Assembly (NCBI GenBank): GCA_900551005.1
Contig: URUL01000074.1
Location: 1-10,048 of the forward strand
DNA: 10,048 nt
Source of the DNA: an uncultured Ruminococcus sp.
GTDB taxonomy: Bacteria > Bacillota > Clostridia > Oscillospirales > CAG-272
Direction: 5' to 3'
Shown: one piece after another, positions 1 through 6,333 of the stretch
Position numbering within the stretch: the first letter of the stretch is position 1
Layout: each line of letters opens with the position of its first letter
Notes under the pieces: model-generated
The model's database searches: none
Told to the model about the DNA's origin: nothing
Seen by the model: only the letters and a program-made list of their open reading frames with translations
Program-made: the position numbers and the translations under genes

Positions 1-1
1 C

Positions 2-109
2 AAATGGTTGTCGTTTATGGGTCGCCGTTTGAAAATAGCTAAGAAGCTGTTATCTGACCGTGGAGTAATTTTTATTTTAGATTTTTGTCAGTTAGACTTA
101 ACTGATTGA
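2..109 (+). pseudogene. 3'-truncated DNA adenine methyltransferase fragment (type III Mod-like)
   Basis: The second frame, open from the window edge, reads KWLSFMGRRLKIAKKLL followed by SDRGVIFI. This matches the conserved block of type III restriction-modification Mod subunits and related adenine-N6 methyltransferases, where the family normally continues with S-I-D-D-N-E. Here the match ends after GVIFI (codon at 74-76). Ten unrelated residues follow and a TGA stands at 107-109. The 5' part lies outside the window, so the fragment is known only from its last 25 or so family-like residues. The abrupt loss of similarity suggests that the gene was interrupted at about base 77, probably by the element to the right. 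Seen: the frame and the break. Inferred: the family name, from motif memory only. The rest of the gene may lie to the right of the window. Confidence 0.6.
88..105. repeat. palindrome near the left boundary
   Basis: TCAGTTA (88-94) and TAACTGA (99-105) form a perfect 7-bp stem around the 4-base loop GACT. It lies about 11 bases inside the point where methyltransferase similarity stops. It could be a recombinase site or simply a small hairpin. No T-run follows, so it is not a good terminator. Confidence 0.5.
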
Positions 110-174
110 GAAATAACCTTTTAGCAAAGTATTTGAGAAGTGGCGGTAACGAGTTAGCAACCGTGCGAATTTCA

Positions 175-197
175 GCGTTTTGCGTTGCTATGCTGTC
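175..197 (+). repeat. subterminal inverted repeat, left copy
   Basis: GCGTTTTGCGT at 175-185 recurs exactly, in inverted orientation, at 8142-8152 just upstream of the integrase start. After it the left side reads TGCTATGCTGTC, and the inverted right side reads CGATTTGCATAGCTGTC. GCTGTC is shared, with a spacing difference of 5 bases, and both sides continue to AACTC. Paired, diverged copies facing each other near both ends fit arm-type binding sites for a tyrosine recombinase. That role is inferred. Confidence 0.5.
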
Positions 198-276
198 AAA
201 CAACTCTTTAACGAAGCAAAAATAAGAAGTTTTTCTGAGAAAAACAAAATTCGGATGTATCTTTTTCCATATTCTT

Positions 277-307
277 TTGCTTGAATGATAGAATTTAAGT
301 ATATTTG
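277..307 (+). promoter_or_regulatory. Bacteroidetes-type promoter (-33 TTG / -7 TATATTTG)
   Basis: TATATTTG at 300-307 matches the Bacteroidetes -7 consensus TAnnTTTG exactly. A TTG at 277-279 lies 20 bases upstream, which is the usual distance to the -33 element. Transcription would start at about 312-315 and run right into the structured noncoding region and, if it reads through, the operon starting at 700. No equally good promoter is visible between 630 and 700. Confidence 0.6.
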
Positions 308-312
308 CATTA

Positions 313-629
313 TGTCGTCCACGCCGTGGAATTAACAACGATGGGTGGGCGAGATATTACATAATATAAAAGCGTCATTGATGCTTTGTCTTGTGGCTTT
401 CTGAAACCTGAGAAATTTCGAATTGTTGGTCATGGACAATGTCTGAAGTGAATGCTACGGGTATGTTAAATTGTATCCCGGAGTGTGCAGTGAGAGTATA
501 TAATGCTCTCCGCACACTTTTATGGGAACGTGCAACATATTGGCGTGGGCAGACACTCCATTCGTTCACCAACAAGGTTTTCTCAGGACCTCAGAAGCGG
601 ACAAGTGGATGTGGAAGCCCACGTTTTTT
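313..629 (+). ncRNA. candidate structured leader or small RNA upstream of the exported-protein operon
   Basis: A promoter-bounded and terminator-bounded stretch with no credible protein. In order, it can form hairpins at 371-385 (5 bp), 422-440 (ATTGT with ACAAT), 458-480 (CGGG with CCCG plus a bulge), 483-517 (GTGTGC/GCACAC and GAGAG/CTCTC around a 9-base loop) and 580-596, ending with a terminator-like stem at 543-550/617-623 and six T. In addition, CCACGCC at 319-325, near the expected 5' end, is complementary to GGCGTGG at 542-548, the same bases that form the terminator stem. It may be a free-standing small RNA or a cis-acting attenuator of the operon. A member of a known class such as Bacteroidales 6S-type RNA cannot be excluded by eye. 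I do not recognise its family. Confidence 0.45.
543..629 (+). terminator. Rho-independent-like terminator with a long loop
   Basis: GCGTGGGC (543-550) pairs with GCCCACG and the following T (617-624), and TTTTTT (624-629) follows. The loop of about 66 bases holds a further hairpin at 580-596 (seven pairs with one C-C mismatch). GCCCAC can alternatively pair with GTGGGC at 345-350. The position fits the 3' end of the RNA starting near 313. Confidence 0.5.
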
Positions 630-699
630 ATTATGTAATCAAAATTTTTAAGCAAAAAAATCGCCTTATCGGGTTTCTAAAGGCACAATAGTTATTTTT

Positions 700-1278
700 A
701 TGAAAAAATATGTATTAATGCTCATGTCTCTTTTCATGATGGTATGCTCCGCCAACGCTCAAATCAAGGACGACATTCAGAAAAGTAAGGAACGCGCTGC
801 AAAATTGCAAGCATTGTGTAATGATTACAAGACATCAGGAAGTGCAAATGTGGATGGCTATGGGGATGCAGTGAAGAATGCCGCAGTTTTGGCGATTGCC
901 AACAGTGTACAATTGGAAAATATGTACAAACGAGAAATTGGTGAAACTCAAGATGGTGTAACAGATGTTACAATTACTAAACCTACTCTTGATGAATGGG
1001 TAACATTTGCAGCGACTGTAGCAGGAGAAGCCGCAAGCATAAAAGCTGCAACGGATAAAGTTCAAGCGGCTGCTGACGAGGCAAAGAAAATGATAGAAGA
1101 GGCATCCAAGCAAAAGAATCCCATGAAAGCTGCAAAAGCTGCAAAAACAGCCAAGGCTGCAACAGCCGTAGTAGAATTTGGAAATACCGCAACTCCAATT
1201 TTAGTGGAAGAAAGTGCAGCTCAAGTAAAGGCTGTTAATACAATTATCGAAACTCTGAAATCGGGTAAAAATCTATAA
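700..1278 (+). CDS. exported alanine-rich helical protein, function unknown (operon gene 1)
   Basis: A 192-residue protein of no family I recognise. Residues 1-20 are a signal peptide (MKK start, hydrophobic core, ANA at the cleavage site), giving a mature protein that starts with Gln21. The mature part is small, polar and alanine-rich. Residues 105-150 form a long run of A/K/E-rich helix that could be a coiled coil, followed by a segment rich in A, V and T and a C-terminal helix. There is no lipobox cysteine, no membrane span after the signal and no visible catalytic motif. It is the first gene of a tight rightward operon and stands 13 bases before the next gene. The start is the ATG that places the signal peptide at the N-terminus; no Shine-Dalgarno sequence is visible, as is usual in Bacteroidetes. 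Periplasmic or surface-associated location is inferred. Confidence 0.8.
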   Translation: MKKYVLMLMSLFMMVCSANAQIKDDIQKSKERAAKLQALCNDYKTSGSANVDGYGDAVKNAAVLAIANSVQLENMYKREIGETQDGVTDVTITKPTLDEWVTFAATVAGEAASIKAATDKVQAAADEAKKMIEEASKQKNPMKAAKAAKTAKAATAVVEFGNTATPILVEESAAQVKAVNTIIETLKSGKNL

Positions 1279-1291
1279 TCCCTAACTGATT

Positions 1292-2128
1292 ATGAGATTT
1301 GTTATTATTACAATCATTATGACTGCGTGTATCTTTAAAGGGTATGCGCAGTCAAATGATGATGACCGCCAAGTAGTCGGTGTCGCAGAATTTTCTTGTA
1401 AAGAAAATAGCCCTTATACTGGATTGGTGACAGAAAAGGTTGTGGAAATGCTTACCAATAGTAAACGTTTCAGAGTAGTTGACCGTACCAGTCGGGAAAA
1501 AATAACACAAGAATTGGAATTACAAAAAAGCGAGGCGTTTATTGATAGTGATAATCTTGTAGAGCAAGATGTTGCTGTTGCTGCGGAAAAAATGATTACC
1601 GGAGAGATTGTCAAGATACCCGTTTACCGTATGAAAAATGGAGATGGAACAATAAGAGGTTATAAGGCAAGTGTCGCTTTTCAAATGAAGATTGTGGATG
1701 TGGCAACGGGGTTGAGTACGGAAGCAACCAGTTTTGAAGGAAAAGCAAGCGATGAGTGCCTTTCTCCGGAAAGTGCCGTTACAATGGCTATGATGTCTTT
1801 ACAAGATAGAATGGCTGAATATTTTAGGATAAACTTCCCCATTACAGCTAAACTTATGAAGATTGTGAAAGAAAAAAATGGTGTGGCAGAAATTATCCTG
1901 ATAAAAGCGGGTAAAAAGCATGGGATAAAAGTAGGGGATAAATTCAATGTTGAGGTGCTTGAAATTCTTGATGGAGAAATTCTACCTACTACTTTGGGAA
2001 TTGTTACTGTGACAGCATTAAAAGGAGAAGCCTATTCAGAATGTAAGGTTAGTAAAAAAGAAGGTAAGGCAATCTACGAAAACTTTAATGCAAATAAGCA
2101 AATCAAATGTTCTCTTATTATAAAATAA
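1292..2128 (+). CDS. exported CsgG/FlgT-like envelope protein (operon gene 2)
   Basis: A 278-residue protein with a signal peptide (residues 1-19, GYA before Gln20). Residues 26-110 have the pattern of the CsgG/TolB-N-like fold: VVGVAEF as first strand, an amphipathic helix with VVEMLTNSKRFRVVDRT, then REKITQELELQKS, and a strand-forming MITGEIVKI. Residues 125-180 continue the domain (VAFQMKIVDVATG is the typical strand pair with D-V-x-T-G). Residues 185-275 resemble the FlgT C-terminal domain (GIKVGDKFNVEV). CsgG forms the curli export pore, and FlgT is a periplasmic flagellar-ring protein. In Bacteroidetes, which lack such flagella, related proteins are mostly uncharacterised. There is no lipobox, unlike true CsgG. 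It is likely a periplasmic or outer-membrane-associated structural protein. The spacing to gene 3 is 8 bases. The fold is inferred from sequence pattern; the function is unknown. Confidence 0.75.
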   Translation: MRFVIITIIMTACIFKGYAQSNDDDRQVVGVAEFSCKENSPYTGLVTEKVVEMLTNSKRFRVVDRTSREKITQELELQKSEAFIDSDNLVEQDVAVAAEKMITGEIVKIPVYRMKNGDGTIRGYKASVAFQMKIVDVATGLSTEATSFEGKASDECLSPESAVTMAMMSLQDRMAEYFRINFPITAKLMKIVKEKNGVAEIILIKAGKKHGIKVGDKFNVEVLEILDGEILPTTLGIVTVTALKGEAYSECKVSKKEGKAIYENFNANKQIKCSLIIK

Positions 2129-2136
2129 CGGTTTAG

Positions 2137-2580
2137 ATGAAGAAAATACTGATAATATGCCTAATAATGTTGACCGCTATACTTGAAGTTTCAGCACAAT
2201 ATCAAGTAAGCGTATTAAACGCAACAAAAGATGCTGTTTCAATGCGTTGTGTCGGTTATGGGAAAAAGGCTACTATTGCCTCAATGGATGCAGAGTTATC
2301 CGCAATAAAGACTTTACTTTTTGTAGGAACGCAGAAAACTCAACACAGTATGCCTCTTGTACAAGAAGATAAAGCCGTAGTCGAAAACAAATACAAGAAG
2401 TTCTTTGATGCTTTTTACAGTAAAGAATATCAAAACTTTGTAGAATCATCTATCATAGTTACTCCCTACGGGAAAAACGCATTAAAACAAAAATGTATAA
2501 CATTAGATGTCTGCATAAGAGTGAACCAATTGAGAACTTATCTTGAAAACAATGGAATTATAAGAAAATTCGGTTTATAA
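2137..2580 (+). CDS. exported small protein, LPP20-like pattern (operon gene 3)
   Basis: A 147-residue protein with a signal peptide (residues 1-20, VSA before Gln21). After a short strand (QVSVLNATKDAVSMRCVGYG, 23-42), an alanine-containing helix follows (ATIASMDAELSAIKTLLFVG, 45-64). This recalls the short N-terminal strand and helix of LPP20/FlgP-type proteins. The end, ITLDVCIRVNQLRTYLE then a terminal GIIRKFGL, gives a strand and a helix. Cysteines at 38, 120 and 126 could pair in the oxidising periplasm, although no lipobox is present. It sits 8 bases after gene 2 and 11 before gene 4, so co-translation or a shared mRNA is expected. The LPP20 similarity is a pattern impression; a separate Bacteroidetes family of unknown function is equally possible. 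Confidence 0.7.
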   Translation: MKKILIICLIMLTAILEVSAQYQVSVLNATKDAVSMRCVGYGKKATIASMDAELSAIKTLLFVGTQKTQHSMPLVQEDKAVVENKYKKFFDAFYSKEYQNFVESSIIVTPYGKNALKQKCITLDVCIRVNQLRTYLENNGIIRKFGL

Positions 2581-2591
2581 AAACAGAGCGT

Positions 2592-3455
2592 ATGAAAAAA
2601 ATTATGATACTACTACTGGCAGTATTTCTCAGTAGTATGGCATGGGCGCAGACAGCTACAGTCCAACCCAAAATAATGGTTATCCCATATACCAAACAAG
2701 GAGAAGACATTTCTCAAGTAATAGAAAATGATGTCAATAAAAGAATTGTATTAGCTAAAATACGTGAAGCTTTTGATAGTAGAGGATTTACGACCGTTGA
2801 CTTTGCAGCAAAACTTAAATCTTTATCACGTACATCGGGATTGTCTCAAGAAAGTCAATCAGATTTAAAATCAATGATTATCCAGCAATCGGGTGCGGAT
2901 ATATATGTAGAAGCGGAAATGGATATAGTTCTTTCATCTACTGGGAATAGTGTTAAAACAATACTTACAGCGTATGATATTTCAACTGGTGGCTCTCTCT
3001 CAAATAAGGTGGGAGAAAGTGGCAAATTCTACACTGAAGATATTGGTAAACTTGGAGCAAAGGCTGTTGAAAAAGTTGCTGATGAATTCCTTGATATTAT
3101 TCAAGTAAAATTCACCGATATAGTTAACAACGGACGTTCAATTAATGTGGATTTTAGTTTTGAACAAACCGCTTCCATTTCCATGTCAACAGAAATTGGC
3201 AATGATGGTTTAACCTTGTCAGACCAGTTGGAACTTTGGATGAGTGAACACGCTTATAAAAACAATTATCATATACAAGGTACAACTGATAAAAGAATGA
3301 TATTTGATGATGTGCGTATTCCATTAAAAGATGACAATGGAAATAATTATAATATCAATAAATTCGGACTCGAATTTTTGAAATTTGCAAGAAGCATCGG
3401 GCTACAAATTACTCGAAGTACTGCCAATAATACACTTGTTATAACATTTAAATAG
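2592..3455 (+). CDS. exported DUF6175-like protein (operon gene 4)
   Basis: A 287-residue protein with a signal peptide (residues 1-19, AWA before Gln20). The first domain (about 25-170) starts with the strand KIMVIPYTK, a helix that includes NKRIVLAKIREAFDSRGF, then a segment ending in GADIYVEAEMDI and a strand pair VKTILTAYDISTGG. That order parallels the CsgG/FlgT-like domain of the protein encoded upstream. The second domain (about 172-287) contains INVDFSF, DQLELWMSEHAY and a terminal LVITFK. The whole resembles the Bacteroidetes family annotated DUF6175, from memory and without a search. No enzyme motif, lipobox or membrane span is visible after the signal. It probably acts in the periplasm or at the outer membrane together with its operon partners. 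It stands 11 bases after gene 3 and 9 before gene 5. Confidence 0.75.
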   Translation: MKKIMILLLAVFLSSMAWAQTATVQPKIMVIPYTKQGEDISQVIENDVNKRIVLAKIREAFDSRGFTTVDFAAKLKSLSRTSGLSQESQSDLKSMIIQQSGADIYVEAEMDIVLSSTGNSVKTILTAYDISTGGSLSNKVGESGKFYTEDIGKLGAKAVEKVADEFLDIIQVKFTDIVNNGRSINVDFSFEQTASISMSTEIGNDGLTLSDQLELWMSEHAYKNNYHIQGTTDKRMIFDDVRIPLKDDNGNNYNINKFGLEFLKFARSIGLQITRSTANNTLVITFK

Positions 3456-3464
3456 TGTCTTACG

Positions 3465-4376
3465 ATGAAAAAAATATTTTTTCTTTTATTGTTATTAGGA
3501 TATTCTTGCCTTGTTCAAGCTCAAACTGATAATGTCTATATATCTGTAGCAATGCCAAGTGACTGTACCCTTGACGGTAATACAAAATCAATTCTTAAAA
3601 ACAAACTTTTACAAATTCTTTCTACGGAAGGTGTCGCAGGTACTGAATGTGGTGCTATCATTATAGTTCCGGAAATCAATATAATCAACTCCAATTCTGT
3701 ATATGGTGGAATGAGACAAATTTTGTCTGTAGAGCTTGGTATAACTGTGACTGTTAGGAACATGATAACAAATACTGTATTCAATACCATGCAAATTGCT
3801 TCTAAAGGTGAAGGCTATTCTGATAATGAAGCTAAACGTTCGGCTATCAATAAAATAGATGCACTTAATACTGATTATTCAAGATTTGTAGAAGCAACTA
3901 AAATGAAAATATCTGATTATTATAGAAATAATACAGTCTCTTTAATAACCAAAGCCAATACTTTGGCTTCTCAACAACTGTTTGACGAGGCTCTTGCTTT
4001 ACTTTCTACTTATCCCGAATCATTGCCCGGATATACAAAAGTTTCAAATGCAATGGTATCCATATTCAAAAAATGCCAGACACAATATTGCAGTCAGATT
4101 TTACTATCGGCTCAAGCTGCTTATTCTAAGCATGATTATACAGAAGCGGCAGAACTTGTTTCTATGATTGATGCACAAAGTAGCTGTGCCGCACAAGCTA
4201 AAGCTTTACTTAATTCTATAAAAAAAGGAATGGATAAGCAGTATAATGATATAATCGCAATGGAAAAAGAGAAAATGCGTTCAGATGAACGTATCAAGTC
4301 TGCACAAATAAAAGCTATCAAAGACATTGCTACCGCATATTTCAAACGTCAAACAGAGTATATATTCTTTTGGTAA
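3465..4376 (+). CDS. exported two-domain protein, FlgT/CsgG-like N-terminus and helical C-terminus (operon gene 5)
   Basis: A 303-residue protein with a signal peptide (residues 1-19, VQA before Gln20). Residues 24-110 look like a small strand-rich domain (AIIIVPEINII, then ILSVELGITVTV). GEGYSDNEAKRSAINKI (115-131) resembles the G-x-G-x-S ... A ... A-I signature of LPP20/FlgT-type domains. From about 140 to 295 it is helical, with repeating Tyr/Ala/Leu positions (ASQQLFDEALALL, then YSKHDYTEAAELV) like TPR or SEL1-type helical pairs, which would provide protein contacts. It ends ...TEYIFFW shortly before the terminator. I see no sign of truncation, although the abrupt aromatic end is unusual. 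Last gene of the operon, convergent with the relaxase gene. Function unknown; a scaffold role in an envelope complex is an inference. Confidence 0.7.
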   Translation: MKKIFFLLLLLGYSCLVQAQTDNVYISVAMPSDCTLDGNTKSILKNKLLQILSTEGVAGTECGAIIIVPEINIINSNSVYGGMRQILSVELGITVTVRNMITNTVFNTMQIASKGEGYSDNEAKRSAINKIDALNTDYSRFVEATKMKISDYYRNNTVSLITKANTLASQQLFDEALALLSTYPESLPGYTKVSNAMVSIFKKCQTQYCSQILLSAQAAYSKHDYTEAAELVSMIDAQSSCAAQAKALLNSIKKGMDKQYNDIIAMEKEKMRSDERIKSAQIKAIKDIATAYFKRQTEYIFFW

Positions 4377-4451
4377 CTGTAAATTCAAATAAAGCAACTC
4401 CTAACGGTAAATAAATGTATCGGTCATTCTTACTTAGCATTCAGCAATAAA

Positions 4452-4483
4452 AGATACGGAACAGAAAAAGCTGCTCCGTATCT
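4452..4483. terminator. bidirectional hairpin terminator between convergent genes
   Basis: AGATACGGA (4452-4460) pairs perfectly with TCCGTATCT (4475-4483). CAG/CTG extends the stem after one mismatch, leaving the 6-base loop AAAAAG. On the minus strand the stem is followed by TTTTATT, which fits termination of the relaxase transcript. On the plus strand it is followed by a weaker T-rich stretch and could also end the five-gene operon. Confidence 0.75.
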
Positions 4484-4492
4484 CTTAGTTAT

Positions 4493-5857
4493 TTATAATT
4501 TCATCCCCTTGCTTTTCCGTTGCGATTGTATGGGCTGTCGCATGCTTTGTTTTAGCCTCTCGAACTGCTCCTTGAACCATTCGCCAACGGGAGTTTGATT
4601 GATATACAGCACAAGTCGTTTCGATACGGATTCCTGCCTTATTTTTGCAGTGACGTTTCTTGCCGTGAAACTTCGCCCGTGTTCTTCGGAATAGAGCGTG
4701 CCATCGTGCGTTACTTCCCTGCCGGCTATCAGTGTACGGGTCTGTTCCGTGGAAAAGCCCACGATGGCGCATAACTTCTCAACCCGCAGGACTTCTTTCG
4801 CCAACGGAAACCATGCGCAGAGCTTCTCCACAAGGCGTGTAAGCCTTGATACCTCTCTCTTGTGTTCGGCTTCTTTCATCTGTATTTCCGTCATGTGCCG
4901 TTGCTGCATTTCCAGCACTTGACGGTTGTGGTCTGCCCGTATGGTCTGTATCTCGGCTTGCAGTGCTTCGATGGTTTCCTCGTGTGTGGCTACCTCCCTA
5001 TGCAGGGCGGTGTTCTCCCTCTCCAGCGTCTTGACCTTGTTGCTCCCGAAAAGAGAACCGACACTCTCGGCGATGTTGGCGGCTGCGGTCGTGGCTGCCC
5101 CTTTCAGCCGTTCGGTCTGTATCTCTTTTTTCGCCCGTTCAAGCTCTTCCCGTGCCGTTTCTTTCCGTTCCTGCAATTCCACCACTTCCGTTTTCAGCTC
5201 CTCCGTCTGTCGCTTTATGTCACGGTAATATTGCTGCGTGGAAACGTGCCTCGCCTCCGAACCGTCCACGCCCCGTTGTAAACCGTATTTTTTCATCGCA
5301 ACGGCGTAGCTGTCCTGATAGGCTTTCAGTTTCAAGCGGCTCATGATGTCATCTGCGCACAGCCTCACGGTGTCGGTCGGCTTCTTGCGGTAGCGTTTCT
5401 TCGCCTGCTCCTCCCTTTTCTTCCGCTTGCGTTCCCCCTTGACTATCGGCACAAGTGTGACGTGCATGTGCGGTGTTTTCTCGTCCAAGTGCAGGTGAGC
5501 CGCCACGATGTTCTCCCTCCCGAACGTGTCGGCAAAATATTTGAGGTTGTCGGCGCACCACTCGTCCAGCCGTCCCTCCCGTTCGATGCGTTCCATGTCT
5601 TCGGGTGTTGCTGACACGTTGATGCGGATTGCCCGCACTTGGTTACTTCCGATTTTGCGTGTCAGTCCCGCTTCTTCCAGCCTCCTTTGGATAGCCGCCG
5701 AACGGTCTTTCACCCCGTCGGGGTAGTCGATGAGCCTGCGGTTTAAGTACGTGCGTGTGGGGTCGGCGTTCTTCGGTATGATGAAACGCTCGATATGTGC
5801 GGTCGTTCCGCTGTCGCTGCCGTGCGCCTTTTCCATGTGTAAAACTACGAAACCCAT
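4493..5857 (-). CDS. MobV-family (Pre/Mob) relaxase
   Basis: A 454-residue relaxase that would nick the transfer origin of its element and pilot the single strand into a helper conjugation pore. Motif I at the N-terminus (GTTAHIER, His21, then NADPTRTYLN at 30-39) matches the MobV pattern. In pMV158 MobM the equivalent His22 is the catalytic nucleophile. Motif III is HLHLDEKTPHMHVTLVPI (121-138), with the metal-binding histidines. GLQRGVDGSEARH (192-204) is a further family block. Residues 210-345 form a long coiled coil rich in E, K and Q, with a small-residue break at 252-271. The C-terminal 100 residues are less recognisable. A GGA-type ribosome site stands 7 bases before the ATG, which supports this start. 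The inverted-repeat cluster just upstream is the natural place for oriT. The length is normal for the family and no damage is seen. Confidence 0.93.
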   Translation of the reverse strand: MGFVVLHMEKAHGSDSGTTAHIERFIIPKNADPTRTYLNRRLIDYPDGVKDRSAAIQRRLEEAGLTRKIGSNQVRAIRINVSATPEDMERIEREGRLDEWCADNLKYFADTFGRENIVAAHLHLDEKTPHMHVTLVPIVKGERKRKKREEQAKKRYRKKPTDTVRLCADDIMSRLKLKAYQDSYAVAMKKYGLQRGVDGSEARHVSTQQYYRDIKRQTEELKTEVVELQERKETAREELERAKKEIQTERLKGAATTAAANIAESVGSLFGSNKVKTLERENTALHREVATHEETIEALQAEIQTIRADHNRQVLEMQQRHMTEIQMKEAEHKREVSRLTRLVEKLCAWFPLAKEVLRVEKLCAIVGFSTEQTRTLIAGREVTHDGTLYSEEHGRSFTARNVTAKIRQESVSKRLVLYINQTPVGEWFKEQFERLKQSMRQPIQSQRKSKGMKL

Positions 5858-5907
5858 ATATTCTTCCTTTCTTTTTTGGCTTGTGAAACAATGATTTTTT
5901 GTATCTT

Positions 5908-5931
5908 CGGGGGCGGCAAATGCCGTCCCCG
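5908..5931. repeat. hairpin next to the relaxase start
   Basis: CGGGGGCGGCA (5908-5918) and TGCCGTCCCCG (5921-5931) pair along 11 positions with one G-U. The central AA is too short for a loop, so the closing pairs open. It stands about 50 bases upstream of the relaxase ATG and has no T-run on either strand. A role in oriT or in relaxase autoregulation is inferred. Confidence 0.6.
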
Positions 5932-5944
5932 ATGGGGTGTGCAG

Positions 5945-5958
5945 AGGGGCTTGCCCCT
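5945..5958. repeat. short GC-rich palindrome
   Basis: AGGGGC and GCCCCT flank TT in a perfect palindrome inside the probable oriT region. It lies just after GTGTG (5937-5941) and before the longer stem at 5962. It is one of four successive stems and probably belongs to the same functional site. Confidence 0.55.
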
Positions 5959-5961
5959 TGC

Positions 5962-6019
5962 CTTATTGGGGAATTTTCAGCGATACGTAGTATTGCGGCT
6001 CGGAAAATTCCCTAATAAG
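5962..6019. repeat. 17-bp inverted repeat, candidate oriT arm
   Basis: CTTATTGGGGAATTTTC (5962-5978) pairs with GAAAATTCCCTAATAAG (6003-6019). All 17 positions match except one G-U wobble, around a 24-base loop. This is the strongest simple stem near the relaxase. A long inverted repeat beside the nick is a common feature of oriT, and the single G-U suggests that pairing is maintained. Confidence 0.65.
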
Positions 6020-6023
6020 CTAC

Positions 6024-6044
6024 GGTATTTTCTCCGTAAATACC
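6024..6044. repeat. 7-bp hairpin following the long oriT-like stem
   Basis: GGTATTT (6024-6030) and AAATACC (6038-6044) form a perfect stem with the 7-base loop TCTCCGT. It starts 4 bases after the 17-bp inverted repeat. An alternative, smaller pairing of ACGG with CCGT is possible. Confidence 0.55.
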
Positions 6045-6155
6045 CTGCGGCGTGCCGTCCGTCTGCCTTTCTGCGGTGGCTGTTCCTACCACCTGCTTAC
6101 CCATATAACCCCACCTAATTTTTTCCCTTTCGGTCGGTGGGTGGCGGGGCGGTCG

Positions 6156-6320
6156 TTTCCGTTTTCAAAGGCTCTTTTGCACGGGGCGGTCGGATACAAG
6201 GTTTTCCCGATAAATACGCTCGCAGCGAAGCGAGAGGAAGATTTATCGGGAAACGGCGCAGCCGCCCGACCTTTTAGCCGACATAAAGCCCCGTGCTTGC
6301 TTTGCCTTTGTAAACGGAAA
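6156..6320. repeat. 165-nt composite inverted repeat (four stem blocks)
   Basis: Successive nested blocks pair across a centre at about 6226. TTTCCGTTTTCAAAGGC (6156-6172) pairs with 6304-6320 (16 of 17); GCACGGGGC (6179-6187) with 6288-6296 (9 of 9); GGTCGG (6188-6193 area) with CCGACC in the right arm; TTTCCCGATAAAT (6203-6215) with 6241-6253 (13 of 13); and CTCGC (6219-6223) with GCGAG (6230-6234). Arm lengths differ by internal loops, as in a folded RNA or a cruciform-prone DNA site. No protein frame fits it. Its job is unknown: single-strand replication or transfer origin, small RNA, or recombination site are options. Confidence 0.65.
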
Positions 6321-6333
6321 TGATTGCTCCGCT

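Larger units (their letters stand above)
77..298. other. putative left terminal region of the mobilizable element (noncoding)
   Basis: No convincing gene is present between the methyltransferase break and the promoter at 277-307. The stretch contains a 7-bp palindrome (88-94 with 99-105) and a sequence at 175-197 that recurs inverted just upstream of the integrase. This is what one expects of the terminal DNA of an integrase-driven element, with integrase or accessory-protein sites some 100 bp from the end. An 88-codon minus-strand frame (338-72) covers the region but looks like chance. No direct-repeat core shared with the right side could be settled, so the boundary at about 77 rests on the interrupted methyltransferase. 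Confidence 0.4.

Noticed and set aside
72..338. 88-codon frame on the minus strand
   Set aside because: It spans the putative element end, its start lies just past the promoter's -7 box on the other strand, and it shows no domain. It may be conserved only because the element terminus is conserved.
313..629. Group II intron, tmRNA or RNase P RNA
   Set aside because: No domain V-like end, no tRNA-like ends or tag frame, and no conserved RNase P core could be seen.
439..691. Two short plus-strand frames and one minus-strand frame in the structured region
   Set aside because: They overlap hairpins and the terminator, have no family features or credible start context, and contradict one another.
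4862..5281. Plus-strand frames opposite the relaxase
   Set aside because: Low-complexity translations, rich in F, L, S and P, are the usual antisense shadow of the coiled-coil coding sequence.
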